Part shown: positions 1 through 9,102 of the stretch, piece by piece
How positions within the stretch are numbered: the stretch's first letter is position 1
Layout: each line of letters opens with the position of its first letter
Assembly: GCA_018873245.2 (NCBI GenBank)
Contig: JAEMBT020000007.1
Span: forward strand, 3,011,129-3,075,128
Direction of reading: 5' to 3'
From: Archegozetes longisetosus
Lineage: Eukaryota; Arthropoda; Arachnida; Sarcoptiformes; Trhypochthoniidae
Length of the DNA: 64,000 bases
Position numbers and translations under genes: made by a program
The notes under the pieces: model-generated
Seen by the model: only the letters and a program-made list of their open reading frames with translations
Told to the model about the DNA's origin: nothing
Database searches by the model: none

Positions 1-375
1 TCAAGTTGTAATGAAGTATTTGTGCAAAAGTATATTAATTTCAATCATAAAGTTTGAAGAATGAATTCAAATTTCGACATCTGTGTCACTTATCAATAAT
101 TATGAGTCTTCTCATTGTATTCTACTTTCTTGTCAAGTCGTGTTGAAAATAGTTTCAAACAACTAATTTTGCCTATTTTAAATAATTTTCAAAAATTATT
201 TGAGATTATCTTATTTCGAATATAAAGAGATGTAAGCAGTGAATAGAAATAATATTACTTTTAAGGCCTAAAACATTAATTCTCTCTTCAGATAAACAGT
301 TATTGCATTAAATTTCAGTTTAAAGTGAAATTTATCTTGAAAACAATGATTCATAATTCAGAAATGCATCTCATT
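1..375. other. non-coding A+T-rich stretch
   Basis: I see no coding motif, repeat or RNA signature here. It may be flank or intron of the sushi-domain gene, whose downstream exons would lie to the left on the minus strand. Confidence 0.4.
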
Positions 376-383
376 ATTCAATT

Positions 384-874
384 TAGAGTATAAACTTATA
401 GGTATTTTCAGGAACCGACCCGAACCGAAACCAAAAGATCTCGACCCGACCCGAATCGAAACCGTTGAGAGCAGACCCGACCTGACCCGAACCGAAACCG
501 TATTAAAGAAAGAGTAATTTTTAAAGTAAAGAAATTTTTGTCTTTTGGATTGACCACTTTTTTTCACTTAAATCACATTCTTCTGCATCTGATTCACTCA
601 TTTTGATCATTTGTGTCGCATTAAGTACACAAAGAAATACAGAATGTTCATTTGCAATGCGTTTGTAAAATAGATATTATATTACAGTTTCATAAGTCAC
701 TATTTTACTTGCATTTGAATAGACTTTGAAGACCAATACTTATTTGCAATAATTATTTTTAAACCAATTCTTACAGACCCGCACAGACCCGTTTCAAAAC
801 TTAAGAAACCGACCCGAACCGTTTTCGGTTTCATACGGGTCTGCTCGGTTTCGGGTTTTCAAGTTTATACTCTA
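384..874. mobile_element. hAT-type non-autonomous element (MITE), CCCGA-rich
   Basis: A 491-bp element with perfect 14-bp terminal inverted repeats (TAGAGTATAAACTT at 384-397, its complement at 861-874). It is flanked by a perfect 8-bp direct duplication ATTCAATT (376-383 and 875-882). An 8-bp duplication plus a terminus of the form TAGNG is the signature of the hAT superfamily. Just inside both ends lie clusters of short motifs built from ACCCGA/ACCGAA (about 411-505 and 775-860), in opposite orientation at the two ends, as expected for subterminal transposase-binding repeats. No transposase is encoded; the apparent reading frame across the left cluster is a translation of the simple repeat. 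The perfect duplication suggests a fairly recent insertion. Confidence 0.9.
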
Positions 875-882
875 ATTCAATT

Positions 883-990
883 CGATAGATCTAATTTAAC
901 ACCTAATTTGCTAACATAGGAGAAGCAGTTCAAAACTTATTACCATTTTACAGCCAATACTGTTTATTAAATAAATCGGCTTCAAATGAG
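883..990. other. short spacer
   Basis: Unique-looking A+T-rich spacer between the hAT element and the GAGCT-rich repeat. Nothing else recognised. Confidence 0.3.
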
Positions 991-1085
991 GTGAGCTCGA
1001 AGCTCAACTGCTTAAGCTTGAGCTTGAGCTGCGCTTCTTCATCATAGCATGAGCTTGAAGCGCAGCTCAGCTCAGCTCACAGCTA
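991..1085. repeat. GAGCTY-rich hairpin repeat
   Basis: A block made of GAGCTTGA/GAGCTCAA words arranged as an imperfect hairpin: GAGCTGCGCTTC near 1028 pairs with GAAGCGCAGCTC near 1062. A related but shorter block with the same words lies at 18270-18357. It looks like the motif-rich core of a small inverted-repeat element, but I could not define termini or a target duplication. Confidence 0.5.
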
Positions 1086-1110
1086 GCCTATGCTCTTCAT
1101 TACTCATTCA

Positions 1111-1200
1111 CCTTCGTACGCGTAACACCCTTTCGGGAGACTCACTCTAACCCTATCACAGAGTGAGCTTTTTGCTGGGAGCGGTCGGTCGGGGCATATG
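1111..1200 (-). repeat. SINE fragment (body only)
   Basis: This stretch matches the body of the full SINE at 33953-34228, sharing CCTTTCGGGAGACT, ACTCAC..., CAGAGTGAG and CGGTCGG.CGGGGCAT blocks in the same order. The tRNA-derived head is absent, so it is a 5'-truncated copy in minus orientation. One internal segment of the longer copy is missing. It ends abruptly in A+T-rich DNA at about 1200. Confidence 0.7.
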
Positions 1201-1405
1201 CTTATTGCATAATTTATTCAAAAAGTTTTTCAACTTTCTAGTAATTCATTTGTTACATTCATTTGCTCCTATTTTGTCTAGAAATAATAGTATTATTATT
1301 TTTTATTAGACTTTGCTAATTTCAACAAATTACTTAATTTCGAATGCAGTAAATTATTTCTCCCAATTGTCGAAATATAATTTTGATAGTGAATCATATT
1401 TCATA

Positions 1406-1684
1406 CTATTGAAAAGTTATGATCCGATTCTTTAGATAATAAATAAAGTTCTGACTACACTTAGGAATTCTTGTACTCCATTTGCCTCTAATACAAGTCC
1501 TACTTTTATCGTATACCTGACCGAACACTTTTTCACATTCATAAGAAACTACATGTCCCTCTTGAACGATTGAATTGTGACCAATAATTTTAGCTCCAAC
1601 TGGACTTCCAGGTGGGCCACAATCACAAGAAGCATATTTGATTAATGATATAAGTGTGAATATTATTAGTTCGTGGTAATACAT
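1406..1684 (-). CDS. sushi (CCP) domain secreted protein, partial gene
   Basis: A 92-residue minus-strand frame starting at the ATG at 1684. Residues 1-20 form a signal peptide (MYYHELIIFTLISLIKYASC). One sushi/complement-control module follows, with four cysteines in the usual places (CGPP, YEC, RTC, PKC) and the conserved tryptophan in GKW just before the last cysteine. Sushi modules mediate protein binding in secreted or cell-surface proteins. After the last cysteine the frame runs into A+T-rich residues and a stop. A possible phase-1 donor (T|GTAGTC) at the final cysteine codon would suit a sushi exon, so the true gene probably continues to further exons that I could not find between 1 and 1400. 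It could also be a single-module protein or a remnant. Confidence 0.6.
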   Translation of the reverse strand: MYYHELIIFTLISLIKYASCDCGPPGSPVGAKIIGHNSIVQEGHVVSYECEKVFGQVYDKSRTCIRGKWSTRIPKCSQNFIYYLKNRIITFQ

Positions 1685-1702
1685 CGAATAGACATCACTC
1701 AA

Positions 1703-2159
1703 AATAGATGCTTTTTGCCTAAAAAATAAATGAAAAATAATTTATTTTCAGCAAATGCTTATTTCCTCTGTTTTGATGTACAATAAAAACTGTAAACTAT
1801 ATTTTTAAAAGGGAAATAACAGTTTCCTTTCAAAAATATTAATTTAATTATAAACATTAAGATATAGCTTTTGTATTTTTAAGGAAGAAGGAATGCCTGA
1901 AAATAAAGTTAATAAAAATCAGTCATAACAGAACTTAAAAGTTATACAAAGATTTTATTCATTTTGTGGTTTTACCTCTAAATAACTATCATTATTTCAA
2001 ACAATAAAGATTAGTGTCACTAATTAATTTGATAATTTTTTAAGTCTAATATAAGCTTTCGTAACAGAATTGAGCAATTTTTCATTTAACCATAACTTTT
2101 TGCTAAAAATTAATCAATGAAAATTTAATATAAAAGAGTCATTATTTACGATTAATACG
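1703..2159. other. non-coding A+T-rich stretch
   Basis: No coding, RNA or repeat signature recognised. On the minus strand this is the region immediately upstream of the sushi-domain frame and could hold its promoter, but I see no convincing TATA or initiator pair. Confidence 0.3.
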
Positions 2160-2430
2160 GAATTGATTAATGGCCGATAGGGCCCAGTATCTTCACATCT
2201 TTTACAAGGCTCTGGCATAAGATTTGTGGCATCATTTCTAGATCCTGTTTATTTTATCTATAAAACCTCAACAAAATTCGACAGTCTAACTGTTTATATA
2301 AACCCTATCTTTAAGAGTAGCCCAAATATGCTCAATTGGATGCACTTGTGGTACACTAGGCTAGTTTAAACTTTTAGACACAGCTTCAATATTTAGGCGC
2401 TTGATCCCTAATAAGTCAACACTTGAAATC
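2160..2430 (-). pseudogene. Tc1/mariner transposase relic (C-terminal part)
   Basis: In minus-strand translation, pieces of the C-terminal half of a Tc1/mariner DDE transposase can be read with stops between them. PQVHPIEHIWATLKDR (2286-2360) matches the family's SPDLNPIEhlWa.LK block that carries the last acidic catalytic residue. MPQILCQSLVK (about 2210-2250) matches the downstream iPq..c..Lv helix. Just upstream, IKRLNIEAVSKSLN ends in a stop where the family has a tryptophan. At least two stops and loss of the aspartate in the DLNPIE block show it is dead and old. No flanking inverted repeats were found. Confidence 0.75.
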
Positions 2431-2835
2431 CTTTCACATGTTTACTCTAAATATAAGATAAATACAAAAGCTTGTGAAAACTTGTAGAACACCTGCAATT
2501 TTAAAACTATTTTTCGCAAACATGTCATCTATTTTAGATTTCATTACTTTAAAGTAGACTATTTGTTTGTTTTAATCCTTTGAGCAAATATTTAAACATA
2601 AACAATGTCTTTCTCCCAGATTAAGGAGTGTTAAGCTTCCAGGTGTTTATTTCCGTTCCATATAAATGGAACGCTTTATCCTTTCAAGAGGCAGTTGTCC
2701 TTTTCTTGTTGTTAATGCCACTCGTCTTGATTTATTTTTAAATAAAGTTCATTTGTATTAAACTTTTTTTATTGCTGTGGCGTCCACATTGAACACTAAG
2801 TTTCAGGAACACCACAAAACTTATTGGTTACACTT
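2431..2835. other. non-coding, possibly more of the Tc1 relic
   Basis: Mostly A+T-rich. Minus-strand words around 2640-2730 are somewhat reminiscent of an N-terminal transposase helix, but too decayed to call. Confidence 0.25.
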
Positions 2836-3869
2836 CGAAATTTCGAAATACAAAGTTTCGAAAAATAAAGTTTCGAAATAAAAAGTTTCGAAAACCCTGT
2901 TTTAAAGCCCTAATAATACGATAAAACCCATTTTGTTTTTATAGGGATATTGCTTTCAAATCTTTAATAAGAAACCAATGGATTGATAATGAAAATAGTA
3001 GTTTTGATATAATAGGAATTATCGATAAACAAATGAGACCTCAATAAGAAATATGAATATAAATAAAGTAGCTTAAAATGCCGATATAAATAATGTAGAA
3101 TTCGATCCAATAGAGCGTCTTCATCGAATTAATTTCAGTTTTTTTTGAGCAATTTATTAACACAACTGAATGCTTTATCTAAGAATTCTAGACTTGATAG
3201 TGGCTTTTTAGCATCCGGTTCGAGTCTGAGCCACAAATTTTTCAACTTTTCATCATTTTCAATGTATTTTCTCCTTTTTGGAGGTCCAGAATCACCATTT
3301 GATAAGGAGTCTATCAGGTCTTCAAATCGTTGTTGTTCTTTTTTCAAGCAATCCATAAAGTAAAAGAATGAAGGCTTGGTGTTTCTAACTCTTTTATTAA
3401 AAGCTCCATTCCATGCTTCAACATGATTATTTGTTCTTGTGTCTGTATTCTTGAATTGATTCCACATATTTCTATGGAATTTTGACTCATTTTCACAGAA
3501 CCAAGTTTTAACATAATAATCAAGCAATAGTTGACATTTAGTAAAAGCAGGATGGTCCCTTTCAGGCAAGCTTTCTTCGAATTCAAGCCACAAATCTGCG
3601 TTGTATCTGCAAGTTGGAAGCAATGGCATAGAGAGTAAGCGGTGGATAAATGTTTGAACAATTTTATCTTCCTGATAAAATTTATTAAGTTTATATTTCT
3701 GAACTTTCCTCCATATTGCTTGGTTATAATGAAAGGAACAGCCTTTGAGGTCAGAGTTCGCAAATAATTTATGAATTGTTCGAACGACTGCAGATTCAAA
3801 GTCAATTTGAATTTATCGGGGCTCGAATTTGATTCCTCTTTTTGCAGCTATTTTAGTTTTGCAAAAAAT

Positions 3870-4260
3870 AATTAAAGTGAAAATTGAACTTTAGATCTAT
3901 CGAAAAAGATTAAAAATTTTATAATTTTTGAAAAATCTATAAATTTTCGAAACTATAAATTTTAAAAATTCTAACTTTTCTAAAACTTTGAAAATTTTAT
4001 ATAATTTTGAAAATTATAAATTTTTGAAAAATTCTCAAAAAGTTAGAATTTTGAAAATTTTTCAAAATTTTAGAAAAGTTAGAATTTTCAAAATTTATAG
4101 ATTTTTCAAAATTTATAGAATATCAAAAATTTTGAAAAATTATAAATTATCGAAAAATTTCATTCATAATTTCGAAAAATTCTTAGTTTTTCAAATTTTT
4201 GAAAAATTTTTTTTTGAAAATTATAGATTTCTTCATAAATGTATATAGAATCTCAAAATT
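3870..4260. repeat. A+T-only palindromic satellite-like tract
   Basis: A run of GAAAATTTT/AAAATTTTTGAAA words about 390 bp long, alternating in orientation, so the two strands look alike. It sits in the probable last intron of the MULE transposase, between the MPDK exon and the DFES exon. The apparent open frame on the plus strand here is a by-product of the repeat. Confidence 0.7.
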
Positions 4261-4402
4261 TTGTAGAATCATATAACTCAGCAATTTATAGATGGATAAA
4301 AAGTATTGTTAAAATACTGTATTTGCTCTATCATATCTTCATCTATTAGAATGTTAAAGGCACGTTCATATGTAGATTGAGCTTTGTCTGGCATGAGAAT
4401 AT

Positions 4403-6024
4403 GGTTAGAGGGGAGGGATTCGGGGAGTCCAAATTTTTAAAATAAGATATTGTACACCTATATATTATGAATCAGCATAACTTAAGGAGTAAAAAAGTCG
4501 CTGGCCACGCCCCTCTAGGACCGACTTGAAACCACGCCTACCAAAAAAACTTAAGCCACGCCCACAGAAAGTTATTTCATTTGAATCCTTATGACACACA
4601 GATTCAACATATATAACACTTATGTTGAAACTCATTTAGGGGACGGAGCTATAATTGCTTAAAGTTTAATTTTGCAACTTTTTAAAAATTAATATCTCAA
4701 GAATGGGAGGGGTAAATACGGTGGAGGTTTTACTGAGATCTTCTAAATATCATTAACTATAACATGTGAACCATAGTATTCGAATGAGCTCGTACTCGAG
4801 ATCATTCAAATTCATTTAACATCATTTGATTTTTTCGACTTTGAAAGCCGAGTTTCGGATTGACTCTAATACGGAGTTTATTTCGATTTTAAAATATATA
4901 AAATTAATCGCTTGGAATAATTTTAGATAAATCAAATCCGTGCTCCTTCACAAAACTATCATAACGTTAAAATAATCATATGATACACTGATTAGAAACA
5001 ATCTTCGATTCTGAGCGTTTTTATGATCTTATTGACCATAACATTAAATAAACTTAAATATTGTAACTGTTAAAATAAGGTTAAAAAAGATCTCAAGCAT
5101 CGTCTCCCAGTTATTATATATCTGGAGTTATTCCAAGCGATTAATTATATATATTTTTAAATCGAAATACACCCCGTATTAGAGTCAACCCGAAACTCGG
5201 CTTTCAAAGTCGAAAAAATCAAATAACGTTAAATGAATTTGAATGATCTCGAGTACGAGCTCATTCGAATACTATGGTCAGGAAGATTCCAACGATGCAT
5301 AATTTATGTTTCTACATTGGGAACATACTCATGTTGAAGAAATTAGATGAAAATGGTCTGGAAGTGACCATGAAAGTGACCTTAAGATCACATATGTTTA
5401 ATTTAGCTTCAGTTTTCTATGTTCTATTTGTTAAATAAAGCTCGAATTGAAATTCGATCGAATAAACTCGAACTTTCGTGTTGACCTCGGATGACCTCGA
5501 GTATGGTCTCAATCGACTCGTATGGTCGAGACGAGTCCAACGAGGTATAATTTATGCGTCTACCACATCTGGAACATATCTATCCACGTTTGCTATAGTC
5601 AGCGGTGATGTTATGTTAACTAAAAAATGTCGTTGATCTTGTATGACCTTGATTTTATAGTATGTTATAGCTAATGATATTTAGAAGATCTCAGTAAAAC
5701 CTCCACCGTATTTACCCCTCCCATTCTTGAGATATTAATTTTTAAAAAGTTGCAAAATTAAACTTTAAGCAATTATAGCTCCGTCCCCTAAATGAGTTTC
5801 AACATAAGTGTTATACATGTTGAATCTGTGTGTCATAAGGATTCAAATGAAATAACTTTCTGTGGGCGTGGCTTAAATTTTTTTGGTAGGCGTGGTTTCA
5901 AGTCGGTCCTAGAGGGGCGTGGCCAGCGACTTTTTTACTCCTTAAGTTATGCTGATTCATAATATATAGGTGTACAATATCTTATTTTAAAAATTTGGAC
6001 TCCCCGAATCCCTCCTCTCTAACC
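4403..6024. mobile_element. foldback MULE (non-autonomous), 9-bp target duplication
   Basis: A 1622-bp element with very long inverted arms: about 4403-4925 on the left, mirrored by about 5130-6024 on the right. Its ends read GGTTAGAGGGGAGGGATTCG and the complement of GGTTAGAGAGGAGGGATTCG. A perfect 9-bp direct duplication, TGAGAATAT, flanks it (4394-4402 and 6025-6033), which is the Mutator-type length. The right arm carries about 375 bp (roughly 5277-5655) with no counterpart on the left, so one arm has gained or lost a segment. The arms contain three GC-richer words around CCACGCCC. No coding capacity. It is inserted into the transposase exon of a larger MULE. Confidence 0.9.
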
Positions 6025-6606
6025 TGAGAATATAGATAAGTGGTATCATTGATTTAGCCGAACCTCCATAATCTTCAAATCCATGAATTGTATAAAGTTG
6101 ATAGAAAAGTTCAGGGTAAGTTTTAAATGTTCCATCCATTATCAGTTTTCTACCATCGCAAGCTTTAATTAAAGAATCATCTGTTCCAAATATTATCAAT
6201 TTATTTTCAAATCCATCTTCGCCCAGTAAAAAGTTTTTATCACTGATTGTTTTTGAATATTCGCCTTGAATAATGATTTGGCTTCTAGCATGTGGTTGTA
6301 ATGAAATTATTTTTTCGCGAGCTCTTAGTAAAATTAACTGAACATTCTCATAATTAAGCTTGGAATCAATTGCGATATTTTCGCCATATAATTGTTTGTT
6401 ACGCTCAAAATGTTCAGAATTTATTTCATTGAATATAATATTCAAAGGTACCAACGCATTTTGATTAGCCTTTTTGAATTAAGGGAGAATTTCATAAAGT
6501 TTGCGAAAAATCAATTATTTAAAATATAATAATTATTCGAATAAATCGATTCGAAAATTTTGAAAACCATCTGATTTAATCCGTTATTAATAAATTCAAC
6601 TATACC

Positions 6607-7441
6607 TAGGGTGACCAGGTATTGTAAAGCTCAAATATAGATATACAAATATCGATGGATTTGAGATACTTAAAGTTTTAAAATTTATTCACATTACTCA
6701 ATGAGTATAAAAAGGTACATTGAAATTAAAGTTACATTAACTGTAAATCAATTATATTTGTTCTGTGATTTTGCAGCATTGTGTAGTTTAAGTTATCTTT
6801 AACATAGTTTTAAAGTTCTGAACAAGAAATTGAAGACGTGCAGTTTCAATGGATTGAGATTAGTGGTCGTTATTTCGAGACTTTCGATAACATATGAAGT
6901 CTATTTTTGAAGAAATACAGCGAAAATACTTTCTTCCATGCATTAAAATACATTTTACATTGAATTCAATATAGAAAGCATTTTTATGCATAGTTAATGG
7001 CCTATTTGCTAAGGCATTTGTTCAAAAACAGACTTTAGGCTTTATAGATAGACGTTGCTTTCAAACAAATGATGACTTCTTGATTAAATGAGTAAATTTT
7101 GTCTGCTATACAGTTTTTTTTATCATTGTCTATAGACTTCTAGACTTAAATATTCGATTTAACACTTTCAAGAGTCTCGACTGCTTTCGATCGGGATCGA
7201 GAGTTGGAATTCTCGAACGAGATCGGGACTCTCGAAATCTCTTACCGACCACTAATTAAAACATGCTAGCTTAAAATCAATATACACTGAATTACTAATA
7301 AGATAAAGCATTTGTGGTAGAAGTATTTGTTTAGTTCAAATCTGAATGAACTGCGTTCAGATTGTGGCTCACTTTGGACTCTTAACTAGTTAACATGAAA
7401 TCTCGACTGACTAGCTTGAATCTAGGCGCTTGGTCACCCTA
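6607..7441. mobile_element. hAT-type element, TAGGGTGACCA family, copy 1
   Basis: An 835-bp element with ends TAGGGTGACCA and TGGTCACCCTA. It lies in the first intron of the MULE transposase, between 7554 and 6469. A second member of the family with better-preserved flanks is at 44903-45578; the two share the left end and most of the right half (for example AAAGTTCTGAAC.AGAAATT). The flanking octamers (ACTATACC at 6599-6606, ATAATACT at 7442-7449) agree at 5 of 8 positions, consistent with an old hAT duplication. It contains the nested element 6861-7254. No coding sequence. Confidence 0.75.
6861..7254. mobile_element. hAT-type MITE nested in copy 1
   Basis: A 394-bp insertion with ends TAGTGGTCG and CGACCACTA. 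It is absent from the homologous position in the family copy at 44903-45578, which acts as an empty site. The flanking octamers (ATTGAGAT, 6853-6860; ATTAAAAC, 7255-7262) differ only by transitions at three positions, as an aged 8-bp hAT duplication would. The right part (7160-7245) is rich in GATCGAGA/TCTCGA words, another example of motif-rich subterminal DNA. Confidence 0.7.
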
Positions 7442-8137
7442 ATAATACTCTTAAAACTTATAATCTAAAAAAGTCAAATTTTTAAAATATCTTAAACTTA
7501 TTTAAATAATACCTAAAACCTTTAAAATAACATTCAAAAACTTTGTACTATACCTTAGTTTTCATCGCATTAATAGCTATTTGTTTCAGAATTTCAATTT
7601 GATGGGACGGATGGTTGTGTTCATTAGAATGATCGACATATTGATTGTCAATTAAGCTTAATCTCGCTTTACATCCTTTAGTTTTGCACTTATAATATTC
7701 TTTGTTATTGTAGGTTTTGTCCTTATAAAACATGAAGTTATTATAAACTGCAGACATAGAACTACAATTGTTTTTTATTAAATAAACTGAATTATTCATA
7801 TTTTTTTTAGAAAACTTAAATGCAAAATATCTTTTACGAAAGAATATCTATTAATGAATGAAAAGTTTTAAAGTTTTTATTATATTTAAGACACTCAATT
7901 TGCTAATCTCTTAGTCTATTGGGAATTCTCTGGAGTTTGGTAATAGTTAAAACAGGTTCATTCCGAAAATTAAGCTTATTTACTACATTAACATGCAATC
8001 TTAATCTATTTGATATAAGAAAATATTTCATACCAAAGTTTAGTTTATTTTAAGTTCAGAAAATTGGAATCTCTTTTCTGGTATAAAGTTTGAAAACAGG
8101 GGCTTCGAAACTTTATTTTTCGAAACTTCGAAGTGAT

Positions 8138-9102
8138 CCCAACCTATTACCAGACCAAACTGCAATCTACATAATAAATGTTAATTGAACTATCTTTTAA
8201 TAAAAAGAAACTAATCTTTTACTCTATTCCTTTACATATATTTTGATATAAAGATTTAGGCATTAAAAAAGTTTTATTGCACTTTTTCAGTTTGTAACAG
8301 CATCTAATATAAATTTGTCGAAATCGGGGTATAGGAAAAGGTGTGCAGGCTTTGAAATCTGTTGCCAAGATCGAGAGTTTGCCATAATAGGGATTGTCAT
8401 TAAGAGGAGTGCCAAAATCGGGAGTATATTAATACTGTATAAAGATTTTGATTACTTATGGTGTTTTATCCAATAGAGTTGTAACGCTTTACTTAAATTT
8501 TTTGATAAAATAGATTTTAATACATTTTAAAAGTAGAATCCAAATATGAAGTCAATTTTGTTCTATCTCTTATAGTTTTTGCTGTGGACCCTTAGTAAAT
8601 CATTATTTAGGACCCCGCATATTCATCAAAAGATGGTTATTATTTTAAAAGTCCAATATTTTTAATCTTAATGGTTGCAAATTCGTTCATTTTTCACCAA
8701 GTATTTTGACTGTATTCTGGTGTTGTAAATAGAAGATTTCTCTAGAACCTTTCCAGATATATTTCTCAATGAGAATTTTTCACATACTACTATACTATCA
8801 AAACTTAATATTCATAATTTCAATTATTTTTTCAAAAATTTACTTAATCGTAAAGAGCGTTTTTGTATCATATCAAGTATAGAACTTTATTTAGATATTG
8901 ATGTAGTGAAAAAATTCTAAAATTGATAAGGCATTTTGTCTTTTAAATTTATTCAATTATACTAATATCTGTGAGTTAAAAATTCATCATCATTGATCTA
9001 AATAACAAAAATAACTTCATATCCAAATGTTTAATGATTTAACGAAGAGTCTCAATCAATACTATTTTCTCAAATGAGAATTTTCACTTTCTTAAAAAAG
9101 CT
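8138..9102. other. intergenic, nothing certain
   Basis: A+T-rich DNA between the MULE and the 3' end of the M13 gene. A short internal repeat of the word GCCAA(G/A)ATCG(A/G)GAG occurs at about 8366 and 8411. The 3' untranslated region of the M13 gene must lie in the right part. Confidence 0.3.

Larger units (their letters stand above)
3135..7799 (-). pseudogene. MULE transposase with FLYWCH zinc finger, disrupted
   Basis: Exon A (7799-7554) starts at an ATG and encodes a FLYWCH finger (YYKC..KGCKA, later NEHNH). It ends at AAG|GTATAG. Exon B begins at about 6469 after CAAAAAG and encodes the transposase core, including the catalytic block MDGTFKTYPELFYQLYTIHG near 6130. At 6024 the frame is cut by the foldback insertion and resumes exactly in frame at 4393 (MPDKAQSTYERAF). 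A probable intron (about 4323-3863) follows. The last exon holds DFESAV..., GCSFHYNQAIWRK and NNHVEAWNGAFNK, and stops at 3135. Besides the insertion, one TAA codon (3813-3815) interrupts an otherwise good match, so the copy is inactive. It would have bound transposon ends and catalysed cut-and-paste transposition. Confidence 0.8.
2836..8137 (-). mobile_element. FLYWCH-type Mutator-like (MULE) transposon with nested insertions
   Basis: A decayed DNA transposon on the minus strand. The ends carry inverted arrays of the word AAAGTTTCGAA: about 2836-2920 on the left and about 8090-8137 on the right, with CACTTCGAA at both outer edges and ACCCTGTTTT or its complement at both inner edges. Between them lie, in transcription order, a FLYWCH zinc-finger exon, a MULE transposase core and a C-terminal transposase exon. 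Two later insertions (4403-6024 and 6607-7441) have inflated the element; without them it would be about 2.85 kb. I did not find a clear 9-bp target duplication at the outer ends, so the exact borders are approximate. Confidence 0.75.

Noticed and set aside
358-567. Open frame on the minus strand in the first kilobase
   Set aside because: It translates the CGGGT/TTCGG simple repeat inside a hAT MITE; no codon structure.
991-1085. CRISPR-like repeat array
   Set aside because: The repeats are short overlapping GAGCT words forming a hairpin in a eukaryotic sequence; there are no spacers.
3145-3363. Plus-strand frame opposite the MULE transposase
   Set aside because: It is antisense to a clear transposase exon and has no motif.
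3344-3805. Long minus-strand frame overlapping the transposase
   Set aside because: The neighbouring frame carries the MULE motifs (DFES..., HYNQAIWRK); this one is a frame shadow.
3988-4248. Plus-strand lysine/phenylalanine-rich frame
   Set aside because: Pure product of the A+T palindromic tract.
2836-8137. A 9-bp target duplication for the outer MULE
   Set aside because: Candidate nonamers next to the CACTTCGAA ends (TATTGGTTA and ATCCCAACC) do not match as direct repeats, so I give no exact borders.
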